DNA of 45,429 nt from Bdellovibrionales bacterium. GTDB lineage: Bacteria; Bdellovibrionota; Bdellovibrionia; Bdellovibrionales; UBA1609. Below are positions 32,315 through 40,185 of this stretch, piece by piece. Made by a program: the position numbers and the translations under genes. The stretch lies in NCBI GenBank assembly GCA_007128005.1, contig SKYF01000067.1:1-45429 (forward strand), in the 5' to 3' direction. Under the pieces are notes generated by a model that was not told where the DNA came from, did no database searches, and saw nothing but the letters and a program-made list of their open reading frames with translations. The number at the start of each line of letters is the position of its first letter. The first letter of the stretch is position 1.

Positions 32315-34057
32315 ATGAGAGAACAAAAAGAAAAGAGCAGAGGCATCGGCTGGGGGGCTATCAAAGCTCTCGCTTACATTGCAGCTCTGACCTTTGCCGC
32401 CGGACTCAGTCAGGGGGCTTTGGCTGAATCCAAAAGATACATTCTGCAGCTGAGTTCTCCTCAGCTTCATGCGCAGATGAGCTCTCAGGTGCGGGCCGAG
32501 CAGGAGCGCTGGACCCATGCTCACGGAGTGGTTGCGCAAAGTGCTCCAAGTGTGAATCTTCAATTGCTCAGTGCCGATGTCCAGGTGGAGCAAGTCCTTG
32601 ATGCTGTGGGAATGATGATCGTCGAGTTCAGTGACTCTTCGGCTGTGGAGCTCTTGAGAGAGCATCCAGCGGTGGCCTTTCTTGAGGAGGAGGTGATCTA
32701 CCCCGCTCCTCAACCCATCCACCTGTCCGCCCGTGGGGTTTATAAAGGCTTTTCTCAGGCCCATCAGTACAGCTCTTACTCCCCAATGCCTTTGCCCTGG
32801 GGGGTCGAAGCCGTCAACGCTCCTCGAGCCTGGGGTCTGTCTGCTCTTGGACAGTCCTCCCGAGTTCTGGTCTTAGACACAGGGATCGATAAAGAGCATC
32901 CAAACTTGATGAGCCGATTTGAAGGGGGCAAAAACTTTACTACAGCCGGCGATGCAGCTCCTTACCCCTACTTTGATGATCACGGTCATGGGACTCATGT
33001 GGCTGGAACCATCCTGGCCGATGGCTCCAATCATGGCTTGCTCGGAGTGGCCCCTCAGGCGGTCCTCTTGGCAGGCAGGGTGTGCACAAATCAGGGCTGC
33101 CCCTCTGGAGCCATTGTCGCTGGAGTCAACTGGGGCATTGAGCAGGGTGTGGATGTGATCAATATGTCTTTGGGTGGAGCTTGGCTGGGACGTGCAGAAA
33201 GAGCCGTCTATGAAAAAGCCGAAGAGGCCAATGTGATGATCGTAGCCGCGGCTGGAAACAATGGTCGAGGGCAGGTCTCTTTCCCTGCAGCTCTGGACAC
33301 AGTTATGGCTGTGGGAGCTTTGGATCACAATCTGAAGAAAGCTGATTTTTCCCAGTGGGGCAAGGAGCTGGAGATCATGGCTCCAGGAGTGGACGTTTAC
33401 TCCTCTATGCCCAGAGGCACTGGCCGTGAGGCCTGGGTGATTGTTGATGCCAGTGGGACAGTGATGGAGCCCGAGGTCCTGCCCATGCTCGGCTCTCCAG
33501 TGGTCAAAGAGCCTGTGGTCGGAGATATGGTCTTTGTTGGACTCGGAAGAGAAGAGGACTACAAGGATGTGCGGGTCAGTGGTCGCATTGCCCTGATCAG
33601 CCGAGGGGAGATCACTTTTGCTGAAAAGGTCTCAAGAGCTGCCGAAAATGGCGCGATAGCAGTGATTATCTTTAACAACGAAGAGGGGAAATTCAATGGT
33701 GTTATCGAGCCCTCTCCTGGAGCAGAGGCAGCCATTCCCGCTGTTTCCATGGATCAAGAGACGGGGGAGAGCTTGAAAGAGAGCTTGCACCATGAATCTC
33801 TGCTTGTTCAGGTGAGTCTTGAGCCCACAGATTATGCTGAGATGAGTGGAACATCCATGGCCTCACCCCATGTTGCGGGAGTGGCGGCTCTAGTGAGGTC
33901 TGTCAACCCCCAATTGTCTCCTGCCGAGGTCAGAGCTGTCCTTAGAGCCAGTGCCATGCCTTTAGTGGAGCAAGATCCTGAAAACAAATATGGAAGTGGT
34001 TTGGTAGATGCCTATGAGGCCGTGAGCCTGGCGCTTCAACCCTCTCTGATCCCTTAA
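32315..34057 (+). CDS. secreted subtilisin-like serine protease (S8) with PA insert
   Basis: A 580-residue secreted protease. In order: a signal peptide (residues about 1-37, cleaved after ALA), an inhibitor_I9-like propeptide (about 39-130), and a catalytic domain with Asp188 in VLVLDTGID, His225 in DHGHGTHVAG, oxyanion Asn315 in AAAGNNG and Ser514 in GTSMASPHVAG. Between the Asn and Ser motifs sits an insert of about 120 residues with the pattern RIALISRGEITFAEKVSRAAENGA, typical of a protease-associated (PA) domain that can bind substrate. The triad is complete, so an active extracellular or periplasmic enzyme is expected. Start ATG follows GGGAAAGGGAGG. A predator or scavenger would use it to digest host protein, but that is inference. 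Confidence 0.92.
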   Translation: MREQKEKSRGIGWGAIKALAYIAALTFAAGLSQGALAESKRYILQLSSPQLHAQMSSQVRAEQERWTHAHGVVAQSAPSVNLQLLSADVQVEQVLDAVGMMIVEFSDSSAVELLREHPAVAFLEEEVIYPAPQPIHLSARGVYKGFSQAHQYSSYSPMPLPWGVEAVNAPRAWGLSALGQSSRVLVLDTGIDKEHPNLMSRFEGGKNFTTAGDAAPYPYFDDHGHGTHVAGTILADGSNHGLLGVAPQAVLLAGRVCTNQGCPSGAIVAGVNWGIEQGVDVINMSLGGAWLGRAERAVYEKAEEANVMIVAAAGNNGRGQVSFPAALDTVMAVGALDHNLKKADFSQWGKELEIMAPGVDVYSSMPRGTGREAWVIVDASGTVMEPEVLPMLGSPVVKEPVVGDMVFVGLGREEDYKDVRVSGRIALISRGEITFAEKVSRAAENGAIAVIIFNNEEGKFNGVIEPSPGAEAAIPAVSMDQETGESLKESLHHESLLVQVSLEPTDYAEMSGTSMASPHVAGVAALVRSVNPQLSPAEVRAVLRASAMPLVEQDPENKYGSGLVDAYEAVSLALQPSLIP

Positions 34058-34114
34058 CGGGAACTCTCTAGCGGAGGGGCTTGAAAGTCGGCCCCTTCGC
34101 ATCTTGATACTTTC

Positions 34115-34741
34115 CTACCAGCGATAGAAGTAATACCAATAAAGATAGTTTTGCGTGGAGTAAACTGGCCTGTAGTAGTAGTAATTCCACTGCCAATACC
34201 AAACGGGCTGATACCAGTAGGCATTAAACTGTGGGCTCCAGACAGTGGGATGGTGGTGAGTGAAGCGCTGTTGCCGAGAGCCACAAGAGTGAGAGTGATA
34301 GGAGTCACAACTGTGGCGCCGATACTGGTCGCGGTGTCCATGTCGGCGGGCAGGCGGTGGGCCGTGGCCAATTCTGGTTTGAGCAACTGAACTGTAATTC
34401 TCTATCTGTCTGACAAAGTAAAGTCCCTCACGGGGTGTCTCAGGGTAGCTTCCATTGATAATGGACTGGGGCATGGCCGGCTGGAAGTTGAGTTTCCCAG
34501 AGCGGGCAATCAGGCTTTCAAAATCATCGGAAGTCAGGCCAAAACCCTCATTTGCTTCGCCAGATGAAAATTGGGAAAGGGCTGCGTACTCCACCTGACC
34601 CTGGGGGCTCACCCGAACCACATACATCTCAGGCCAGGCGTTTTCTCCCACGGACTCAGGGGCCTTTTTTTCACAGGCCAATAGACTCAAAATAGCAAGA
34701 GTGCTTACAGTCGTTGCTGTCAGTCGTTTTAAGGCTTTCAT
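34115..34741 (-). CDS. lipoprotein with His-rich and Tyr/Trp-rich tail
   Basis: No family recognised. The 208-residue protein begins with a lipoprotein signal ending in LSLLAC (lipid-bearing Cys23) and an N-terminal region of roughly 90 residues without special features. Then follows a His/Arg-rich stretch with repeated His-Ser and Gln-Arg elements, including HRDQYRRHSCDSYHSHSCGS, and finally a 41-residue tail in which 22 residues are Tyr, Trp or Phe, ending in YWYYFYRW. Such aromatic density outside a membrane suggests a stacked, self-assembling or surface-binding segment. Start ATG 34741 follows AGGAGGG by 3 bases. The gene is convergent with the subtilase gene, 57 bases apart. Confidence 0.8.
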   Translation of the reverse strand: MKALKRLTATTVSTLAILSLLACEKKAPESVGENAWPEMYVVRVSPQGQVEYAALSQFSSGEANEGFGLTSDDFESLIARSGKLNFQPAMPQSIINGSYPETPREGLYFVRQIENYSSVAQTRIGHGPPPARRHGHRDQYRRHSCDSYHSHSCGSRQQRFTHHHPTVWSPQFNAYWYQPVWYWQWNYYYYRPVYSTQNYLYWYYFYRW

Positions 34742-34812
34742 GGTCCCTCCTAGAAATAGTTAACGCATCACATCTAGCGCATAGCATAAAAAATGCAAGG
34801 AAATTCCCCACA

Positions 34813-34840
34813 GTGACCATTTTGGGATCTTTTTTATAAA
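34813..34840 (+). promoter_or_regulatory. candidate promoter of the sugar-transport operon
   Basis: GTGACC (34813-34818), 16-base spacer, TATAAA (34835-34840). The inferred start near 34847 leaves a leader of about 60 bases that holds both copies of a direct repeat. Confidence 0.4.
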
Positions 34841-34856
34841 AATTTTATCAGGTTGG

Positions 34857-34906
34857 CCTATCCCTTCATGACATCCTGCTGACAGGACAATAGGGTCCTA
34901 TCCCTT
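34857..34906 (+). repeat. direct repeat CCTATCCCTT in the leader of the symporter gene
   Basis: Two copies of CCTATCCCTT lie at 34857-34866 and 34897-34906, 40 bases apart from start to start. The second abuts the start codon, so a ribosome-binding site is missing and a repeat occupies its place. Between them is a small 5-bp inverted repeat, AGGAC / GTCCT. This may be a regulator or RNA-binding site. Confidence 0.5.
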
Positions 34907-36508
34907 ATGTTAGTTTCTGGTTTGGATATCTTAGTCCTTGGACTCTACTTTGTCTTGGTTGTGGGACTGGCCGTGTTCCTGGCTCGGCGGGACTCGCGGC
35001 GCTCCCAGGCGACCTCTTCAGAAGACTATTTTTTGGCTGGTCGCAGCCTGGGCTGGGTGGCCGTGGGGCTTTCGCTCATTGCCTCAAATCTTTCTTCAAC
35101 CACACTCATTGGACTGTCTGGAGCGGCCTACAACACGGGGCTATCGATCTCGGCCTATGAGTGGATGACCACTTTTGTGTTGGTGTTTTTTGCCATCTTT
35201 TTTGTGCCCTACTTTTTAGGCAGTCGAATTTTCACTCTGCCTGAGTTTTTGGAAAAGCGCTTTGACCGCAGATCCAGGTACTACTTTTCGGGCATGACCA
35301 TTTTGGGCAATATGTTTATCGACACGGCAGGAACGCTTTTTGCCGGAGCCCTGGTCATTCACTTTTTCTTTCCTCAAGTGGATTACTGGTTGTCGGCGAC
35401 TATTTTGGCTGTAGTGGCTGGGGTTTACACGGCCATTGGGGGGCTGCGCGCTGTTGTGTACACCGATATGGCCCAGACGGTGATCCTGTTTGTAGGCTCT
35501 ACGGTTGCAGCCTATTTGCTCTACCAAGTGGCGGGCCCTTGGAGTTCTATTGTTGCCTCCACTCCCCCTGAAATGCTCAGTGTGATCCGGCCCCTTTCTG
35601 ATGGGACCATGCCCTGGTTGGGGCTTTTGACGGGAGTGCCCATTCTGGGGTTTTACTTCTGGTGCACCAATCAGTTTGTTGTGCAGCGAGTTTTGGCGGC
35701 AAAAAATGTCCAGCACGCTCGCTGGGGAATTTTGTTTGCAGCCTTCCTCAAGTTTGCAGCCATGTTTATTTTGCTCTTTCCAGGCATTATGGCCAGAGAG
35801 GTCTTTCCAGGTCTTGAGACTCCAGATCTGGTTTTTCCCACCATTGTGGCCGAGCTTTTGCCAGTGGGTCTTAAGGGGCTGGTGTTGGCCGGGCTCATTG
35901 CCGCCATTATGAGTAGCATTGACTCGACCCTGCACTCGGCCTCCACTCTGGTGACCATGGATTTTGTAAGACCCCTTCGCCCTCAAACCACTCAGGCCCA
36001 GCTGACTTTGATTGGTCGAATGGTGACCCTGCTGTTTATGCTGGTCAGTATTTTGTGGATCCCGGTGATTGCCAACTTTGAGACCCTCTTTGCCTATCTG
36101 CAGAGCTCCTTGGCCTTTTTTGTCCCACCAGTGGTGGCGGTTTTTTTGCTGGGGCTATTTTGGAAGGGAGCCACAGCTTCAGGGGCCTTTTGGGGGCTCG
36201 TAGTGGGGCATGTCACATCCTTGAGTGCCTTTGTCCTGCAGCAGACGGGATTTTTTCCTCATTTGCATTTTCTTATTGTTGCAGGCTTGATTTTTGCCTC
36301 TTCCGCTCTAGCCATTGCTCTGATCAGTTTTTGCGGGGCTTGCCCTGTGAGCTTGGAATCTCAACAATGGACATGGAGGGCTTCAGGACAGCAGGTGGGA
36401 GCCGTGAGCCGAGCTGTTGATGAAAGGCTTTCCTGGTGGCAAGATTATCGTTTACACTCAGCCCTTATGGTGGTGATCACCCTGAGTTTTGTTATTTTCT
36501 TCTGGTAG
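34907..36508 (+). CDS. sodium:solute symporter (SSS family), sugar-type
   Basis: A 533-residue membrane protein with about 14 hydrophobic segments. SSS landmarks are the N-terminal YF(V/L)AGRSLGW region (SEDYFLAGRSLGWVAVGLSL), the SNLSSTTLIGLSGAAY segment with the unwound first helix of the LeuT fold, TAIGGLRAVVYTD in helix 5 (the GG(L/M)-x-A-V-x-x-T-D signature of Na+/sugar symporters), and NQFVVQRVLAAKN. This resembles vSGLT-type glucose/galactose symporters. Substrate specificity cannot be settled by sequence alone. ATG 34907 lacks a clear ribosome-binding site. It is followed after 7 bases by the glycosidase-like gene. Confidence 0.88.
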   Translation: MLVSGLDILVLGLYFVLVVGLAVFLARRDSRRSQATSSEDYFLAGRSLGWVAVGLSLIASNLSSTTLIGLSGAAYNTGLSISAYEWMTTFVLVFFAIFFVPYFLGSRIFTLPEFLEKRFDRRSRYYFSGMTILGNMFIDTAGTLFAGALVIHFFFPQVDYWLSATILAVVAGVYTAIGGLRAVVYTDMAQTVILFVGSTVAAYLLYQVAGPWSSIVASTPPEMLSVIRPLSDGTMPWLGLLTGVPILGFYFWCTNQFVVQRVLAAKNVQHARWGILFAAFLKFAAMFILLFPGIMAREVFPGLETPDLVFPTIVAELLPVGLKGLVLAGLIAAIMSSIDSTLHSASTLVTMDFVRPLRPQTTQAQLTLIGRMVTLLFMLVSILWIPVIANFETLFAYLQSSLAFFVPPVVAVFLLGLFWKGATASGAFWGLVVGHVTSLSAFVLQQTGFFPHLHFLIVAGLIFASSALAIALISFCGACPVSLESQQWTWRASGQQVGAVSRAVDERLSWWQDYRLHSALMVVITLSFVIFFW

Positions 36509-36515
36509 GGGCAAA

Positions 36516-37757
36516 ATGAAGGCAGCAGAGGTATTTCATCAGGCCGTGGGGCTTTTAGAAGACAGCGTTCACCAGGGCTATTTTTTCGCAAGCCCCGCAA
36601 AGGTGGCCAACTACCAGAGGCTTTGGTCTCGCGATGGGGTCATCTGTGGGCTAGCAGCCCTGTCTCTGAAGCGCAAAGACCTTATAGAGGTTTTTAAAAA
36701 CTCCCTTGTGGCCTTGGCGCGGGCTCAGGGTCCGCAGGGCCAGATCCCCTCCAACTTGGAATTTGCTCAGGATGGCAGTGTTCGCCATGTGAGCCTTGGG
36801 ACTTTGGCCGGAAGGGTGGATGCCAACACCTGGTTTATTATTGGGGTCCTCCAATATCTGAATCAAAGTCCCGAGTGTCCGGAGAAGGATCTGCTTCTTA
36901 AGGCCTCGAAAAGCTCCTTTGGGCTTTTGCAGGCCTGGGAGTACAATGGACGCGGGCTGATCTACACCCCAGAGGGGGGAACCTGGGCCGATGACTACCT
37001 CCTTGAGGGCTACACCTTCTACGACCAGCTGCTGCGTCTGTGGGCGAGTCGTCTGATTCGGCGCCAGGAGCCTGAGGAAGCTGCCCTGGCTTGGGGTCTC
37101 AAGGGCAGTGAGGAGCAGTGGGTGGAGTGGCTTCGACTCAACTACTGGCCGGCTCCTGAGACGGTGACCCTGTCCTATCACCCTCTGGCACAGAAAACTC
37201 TTTTGGCCGATGGAGCAGAGCCTCAGCACTTTCTGGCGGCTCTCAAGCCCTCAGGCTACACTCCACAATTTGATCTCTTTGCTCACTCACTGGCCTTGTT
37301 GTTGAGAGTTCCCGAGAGCAGGCAGCTGGCGCGTATCCTCAGGTTTACAAAAGGAGTAGGCCGAAGGGGCCTGCCCGGAGCAGGTCAAGGAGCTCTGCTG
37401 CCGGCTTTTTGGCCGGTCATCGAGGAGAATACGGAAAACTGGAACAGGCTTCGCCATCTAGCCCCCTTGGCCTTTAAGAATCACCCTTATGAGTACCACA
37501 ATGGGGGTCTATGGCCCCTGCTCAACGGCTGGTGGGGAGTGGCTTTGGCAGAGCAGGGAGAAATGGAAAGCGCCCAAGAGGTGCTCGACTCCCTGACAGA
37601 TCTGCTGGCCAGCTCAGAGGCTGGGAACCAATTTCCTGAGTACTACAACTTCAAACACCTTCAAGCCCTCGGCACGGCCAACTGCACTTGGGGGGCTGCG
37701 GCTTACATAATGCTATTTCAGCGGCTGAATACGGGCTCGGTGGGGCTGTTGTTGTGA
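36516..37757 (+). CDS. (alpha/alpha)6-barrel glycosidase-like protein, debranching/invertase type
   Basis: A 413-residue cytoplasmic protein with the repeated-helix pattern of clan GH-L/GH-G enzymes. NYQRLWSRDGVICGLAAL matches the W-x-R-D motif that starts the catalytic cleft of amylo-1,6-glucosidases and neutral invertases. GGTWADDYLLEGYTFYDQLLRL, NHPYEYHNGGLWPLLNGWWGVAL and the C-terminal NCTWGAAAYIML are further matches. Asp and Glu residues in WSRD and WADD or EYHN are candidates for catalysis. I cannot choose between amylo-alpha-1,6-glucosidase, GH100 invertase or a phosphorylase-like function. The start 36516 has TAGGGG 4 bases upstream. It overlaps the next gene by 4 bases (GTGA). Confidence 0.7.
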   Translation: MKAAEVFHQAVGLLEDSVHQGYFFASPAKVANYQRLWSRDGVICGLAALSLKRKDLIEVFKNSLVALARAQGPQGQIPSNLEFAQDGSVRHVSLGTLAGRVDANTWFIIGVLQYLNQSPECPEKDLLLKASKSSFGLLQAWEYNGRGLIYTPEGGTWADDYLLEGYTFYDQLLRLWASRLIRRQEPEEAALAWGLKGSEEQWVEWLRLNYWPAPETVTLSYHPLAQKTLLADGAEPQHFLAALKPSGYTPQFDLFAHSLALLLRVPESRQLARILRFTKGVGRRGLPGAGQGALLPAFWPVIEENTENWNRLRHLAPLAFKNHPYEYHNGGLWPLLNGWWGVALAEQGEMESAQEVLDSLTDLLASSEAGNQFPEYYNFKHLQALGTANCTWGAAAYIMLFQRLNTGSVGLLL

Positions 37758-38392
37758 TTGGCGAAAACGTCGACCCAACTCTGGCCTCGCGGTCCCTGGT
37801 TGAGGTCTTGGTGGATGTTATTAAAGTGCAGGGGGAGAAGGTGAAACCTCTTGCTGTGGCTTTTTATGGAGAGTCTGGAAGTGGCAAGAGTGTGACGGCC
37901 AAGGCTCTGAGCTTGGGGCTTCAGGAGCAGGGTTATGGAGTCGTACGTCTGCAGATGGATGACTACTTCTTTCTCCCCCCTCAGCAAAACAGCCAGGAGA
38001 GAGAAAAAGACCTCTCTCGAGTGGGACCTTTAGAGGTGGACTTGGCCACCTTGGATCAGCATATCCGTGAGCTCAAAGCCGGGGCCAACCAGATTCAGCA
38101 TCCCATTATTGACTTTAAGCAAAGCACCCGAGTGGTTGAGACTCTGTGTGTGCCCACTCCGCTTGATTTTATCGTGGTTGAGGGGACTTATGTGAACTAT
38201 CTCAAGGAAGTTGATGTCCGGGTTTTTCTCGAGAGAACCTATGAGGAGACTCACATTCATCGCGTGGCCAGGATGCGCGAGCCAGATTCTGAATTGCTGC
38301 GCGAAGTTTTAAAGATTGAGCACCGAATTGTCCAACACAACCGCCATCAAGCCGATCATATCATCTCAAAGGACTTCCAACTGCTTCAGTAA
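37754..38392 (+). CDS. P-loop kinase of the uridine kinase/phosphoribulokinase family
   Basis: A 212-residue protein with P-loop YGESGSGKSVTAKALS (Walker A) near residue 38, the MDDYFFLPP motif containing the D-D-Y that binds substrate in uridine kinases, a hydrophobic strand ending in VVEGTYV (Walker B-like), and a C-terminal R-R-H/HRVARMRE lid region. The fold is the uridine kinase/phosphoribulokinase/pantothenate kinase group. Location directly after the symporter and glycosidase-like gene argues for phosphorylation of the sugar they supply, but uridine kinase remains possible. GTG 37754 overlaps the upstream stop (GTGA), so it is translated by coupling. Confidence 0.7.
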   Translation: MIGENVDPTLASRSLVEVLVDVIKVQGEKVKPLAVAFYGESGSGKSVTAKALSLGLQEQGYGVVRLQMDDYFFLPPQQNSQEREKDLSRVGPLEVDLATLDQHIRELKAGANQIQHPIIDFKQSTRVVETLCVPTPLDFIVVEGTYVNYLKEVDVRVFLERTYEETHIHRVARMREPDSELLREVLKIEHRIVQHNRHQADHIISKDFQLLQ

Positions 38393-38454
38393 AAATAAGG
38401 TGACAGGCTTTTTGCTCTGGGCATAGGCTTGAAGGGCAAGGGGGGGGGACAGGG

Positions 38455-39786
38455 ATGTTCATGGGCCTGCTGGTGAGCTTGGGTGTGTTTGCCCAAAGTC
38501 CGCCGCTCATGGCGGCAATTTCAGAAGTGGAGAGAGGGCGCATTTCGGCCCGACAGCTTTCTTTAGGTGAGGCCGAGATCAACGGGGCCTACGAGGTCAA
38601 GGTGCGGCTGCGCCGTCAAGTGGATGAACTGACTCTCTCAGCGGTGGGGCTGTCGATCTCAGCCAGTGGAGGGGAGCTGGGCTTGGCTTTACAAAACTCC
38701 GAGCAGTTGACCTTTGGCTTGGGAGCAGAGCCTCAGCAGTGGTGGGTTCGGCGAATCTCTGCCGAAGGCTTGCGGCAAATGGAAGTCAGAGCCGAGTGGC
38801 TGGAGCTGTCTGCGCTCACTGTGCGTCTGGGAGCAGAGCCCCTGCCTCAGAAACTGCGCCTGTGGCCCAACCCCAGAGGGGGTATAGATGTGATCGCCCA
38901 CTTGGATTTGGACAGCTATCTGGCTGGGGTGCTGCCCTCAGAGATGCCGGCCTCCTGGCCCAGGCAAGCTCTCAAGGCCCAGGCGGTGGCAGCGCGCTCC
39001 TATATGCTCAGTGTGATGGGTGAGAGGCTGGGACAGCACTTCCACCTGGAGTCGACAGTGGAGGATCAGGTCTACAGCTTGGCCCAGCAGCTCAACACCG
39101 AGCCCGAACTGCAGTCGAGGCTTGCACAGGTGCTTAAGGCAACGAGGGGAGAGGTGCTGGCCGATATCCAGGGCGATGTGTTGCGGGCCTTTTATCATGC
39201 CGACTGTGGGGGCCACACCGAGGAGGCTCGCCTGGTGTGGGGGAGGGGGCCCCGGGGTGGAGCCTATCCAAGGGGTGCCGGGACCACTTCTGACCCCTAC
39301 TGCCCCTCATCCCCTTTGGCTCAGTGGCGAGTGCGCATTGCCCGCCAGGAGCTGGAGCAAAAGCTGGGGGCCTACTTTGCTCGCCCTCCTGAGCAGCGCA
39401 GGTTTGTCGACCTGGTGGCGGCTGAAACCACGGGATCTGGACGAGTGAGCTGGATCAACGTGCTCTACCCCGATCAGGGGAGGCTCCACTCCATCAGCTC
39501 CCAGGAGCTGCGGCGTCTTTTGGGCTTCGGGCGGGTGCGCAGCACGCGCATGACCTGGCAGTGGGTGCAAAGTCAGGAGTCAGGGGAAGGTACAGGTACA
39601 GGTGCCGGTGCAGGTGCAGGTGCAGGTGCCGTCGCTGAACAGCTCGAGATCCAGGGCCGGGGTCATGGTCATGGTGTGGGATTATGTCAGTGGGGGGCTC
39701 GCGCCCTGGCAGAAAGGGGCCTGGGCTATCGAGATATCCTCAGGCACTATTATCCGCAGGCAACTTTAGCCAATCACGCCCAGTAG
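38455..39786 (+). CDS. SpoIID/LytB-domain exported protein
   Basis: SpoIID is a lytic transglycosylase in sporulating bacteria; the SpoIID/LytB-type domain is also found in Gram-negatives of unknown role. The 443-residue protein has a short signal (MFMGLLVSLGVFAQ), then an N-terminal region, and the SpoIID domain from about residue 140: LDLDSYLAGVLPSEMPASWP followed by ALKAQAVAARSYML, the region with the catalytic Glu, then YHADCGGHTEEA and the C-terminal RGHGHGVGLCQWGARALA. All are standard landmarks. An imperfect Gly-Thr/Gly-Ala repeat lies just before the last block. The start 38455 is preceded by nine G and ACAGGG. It was placed downstream of the kinase gene by 62 bases. Confidence 0.85.
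   Translation: MFMGLLVSLGVFAQSPPLMAAISEVERGRISARQLSLGEAEINGAYEVKVRLRRQVDELTLSAVGLSISASGGELGLALQNSEQLTFGLGAEPQQWWVRRISAEGLRQMEVRAEWLELSALTVRLGAEPLPQKLRLWPNPRGGIDVIAHLDLDSYLAGVLPSEMPASWPRQALKAQAVAARSYMLSVMGERLGQHFHLESTVEDQVYSLAQQLNTEPELQSRLAQVLKATRGEVLADIQGDVLRAFYHADCGGHTEEARLVWGRGPRGGAYPRGAGTTSDPYCPSSPLAQWRVRIARQELEQKLGAYFARPPEQRRFVDLVAAETTGSGRVSWINVLYPDQGRLHSISSQELRRLLGFGRVRSTRMTWQWVQSQESGEGTGTGAGAGAGAGAVAEQLEIQGRGHGHGVGLCQWGARALAERGLGYRDILRHYYPQATLANHAQ
39589..39630 (+). repeat. in-frame hexanucleotide tandem repeat in the SpoIID gene
   Basis: Seven 6-base units: GGTACA twice, GGTGCC once, GGTGCA three times, GGTGCC once. They encode Gly-Thr twice and Gly-Ala five times. Loss or gain of units would keep the frame, so length variation between strains can change a linker directly before the conserved GHGHGVGLCQWG block. 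Confidence 0.8.
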
Positions 39787-39849
39787 GACGCGAAAGGCGA
39801 AGAAGGCAACGGCTGAAAAGCTCATCAGAGCGACAGTGTTAATTCCCAT
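39766..39849 (-). CDS. candidate 27-residue single-helix membrane protein
   Basis: A short frame with ATG 39849 and AAGGGG 6 bases upstream encodes 27 residues that are almost entirely hydrophobic (GINTVALMSFSAVAFFAF...), suggesting one membrane helix with a positive residue near the end. It overlaps the last 21 bases of the SpoIID gene on the other strand. Size and composition resemble known bacterial membrane micropeptides. Its reality rests on ribosome-binding site and composition only. Confidence 0.4.
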   Translation of the reverse strand: MGINTVALMSFSAVAFFAFRVLLGVIG

Positions 39850-40185
39850 GTGACACCCCTTCGGTCGAAGTGACTAAAAACTTGAGAGGCTTTTGCAAAA
39901 AAAAATTTAGATTTTTTGTCGAAGTCCTTGTCATAGGGAGGGTTTTTGGGTTCTTGCCAGGCCCTTAGGCCCCCTGTTCAGACCCCTGTTCAGGCTCCGG
40001 TCAGCGACAAAAAAGGTCAGTCATGGGCTCTCTTAGACAGTCCCAAGAGTGTCTAAAGTCTGTTCACTTAACAGGAAAACACTAGAAAAAACAAAGCCTT
40101 AAATCTTTGAAAAGGCTTTGGGCACAGCCTTGGCACTGAGTCAGGGTTAAGGAAACCAATTATTTTAGGTTTCAGGGGTGAAGAT
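39850..40185. other. intergenic region without recognised gene
   Basis: About 340 bases between the SpoIID gene and the first lipoprotein. Present: an A/T-rich stretch around 39898-39917, two near-identical CCCCTGTTCAG direct repeats near 39970-39995, and a 9-bp inverted repeat CAAAGCCTT / AAGGCTTTG (40092-40100 and 40112-40120) without T-run. I see no convincing promoter hexamers for the downstream genes. Confidence 0.5.

Noticed and set aside
39589-39630. CRISPR-like repeats
   Set aside because: The units are six bases, directly abutting, and inside a coding frame.
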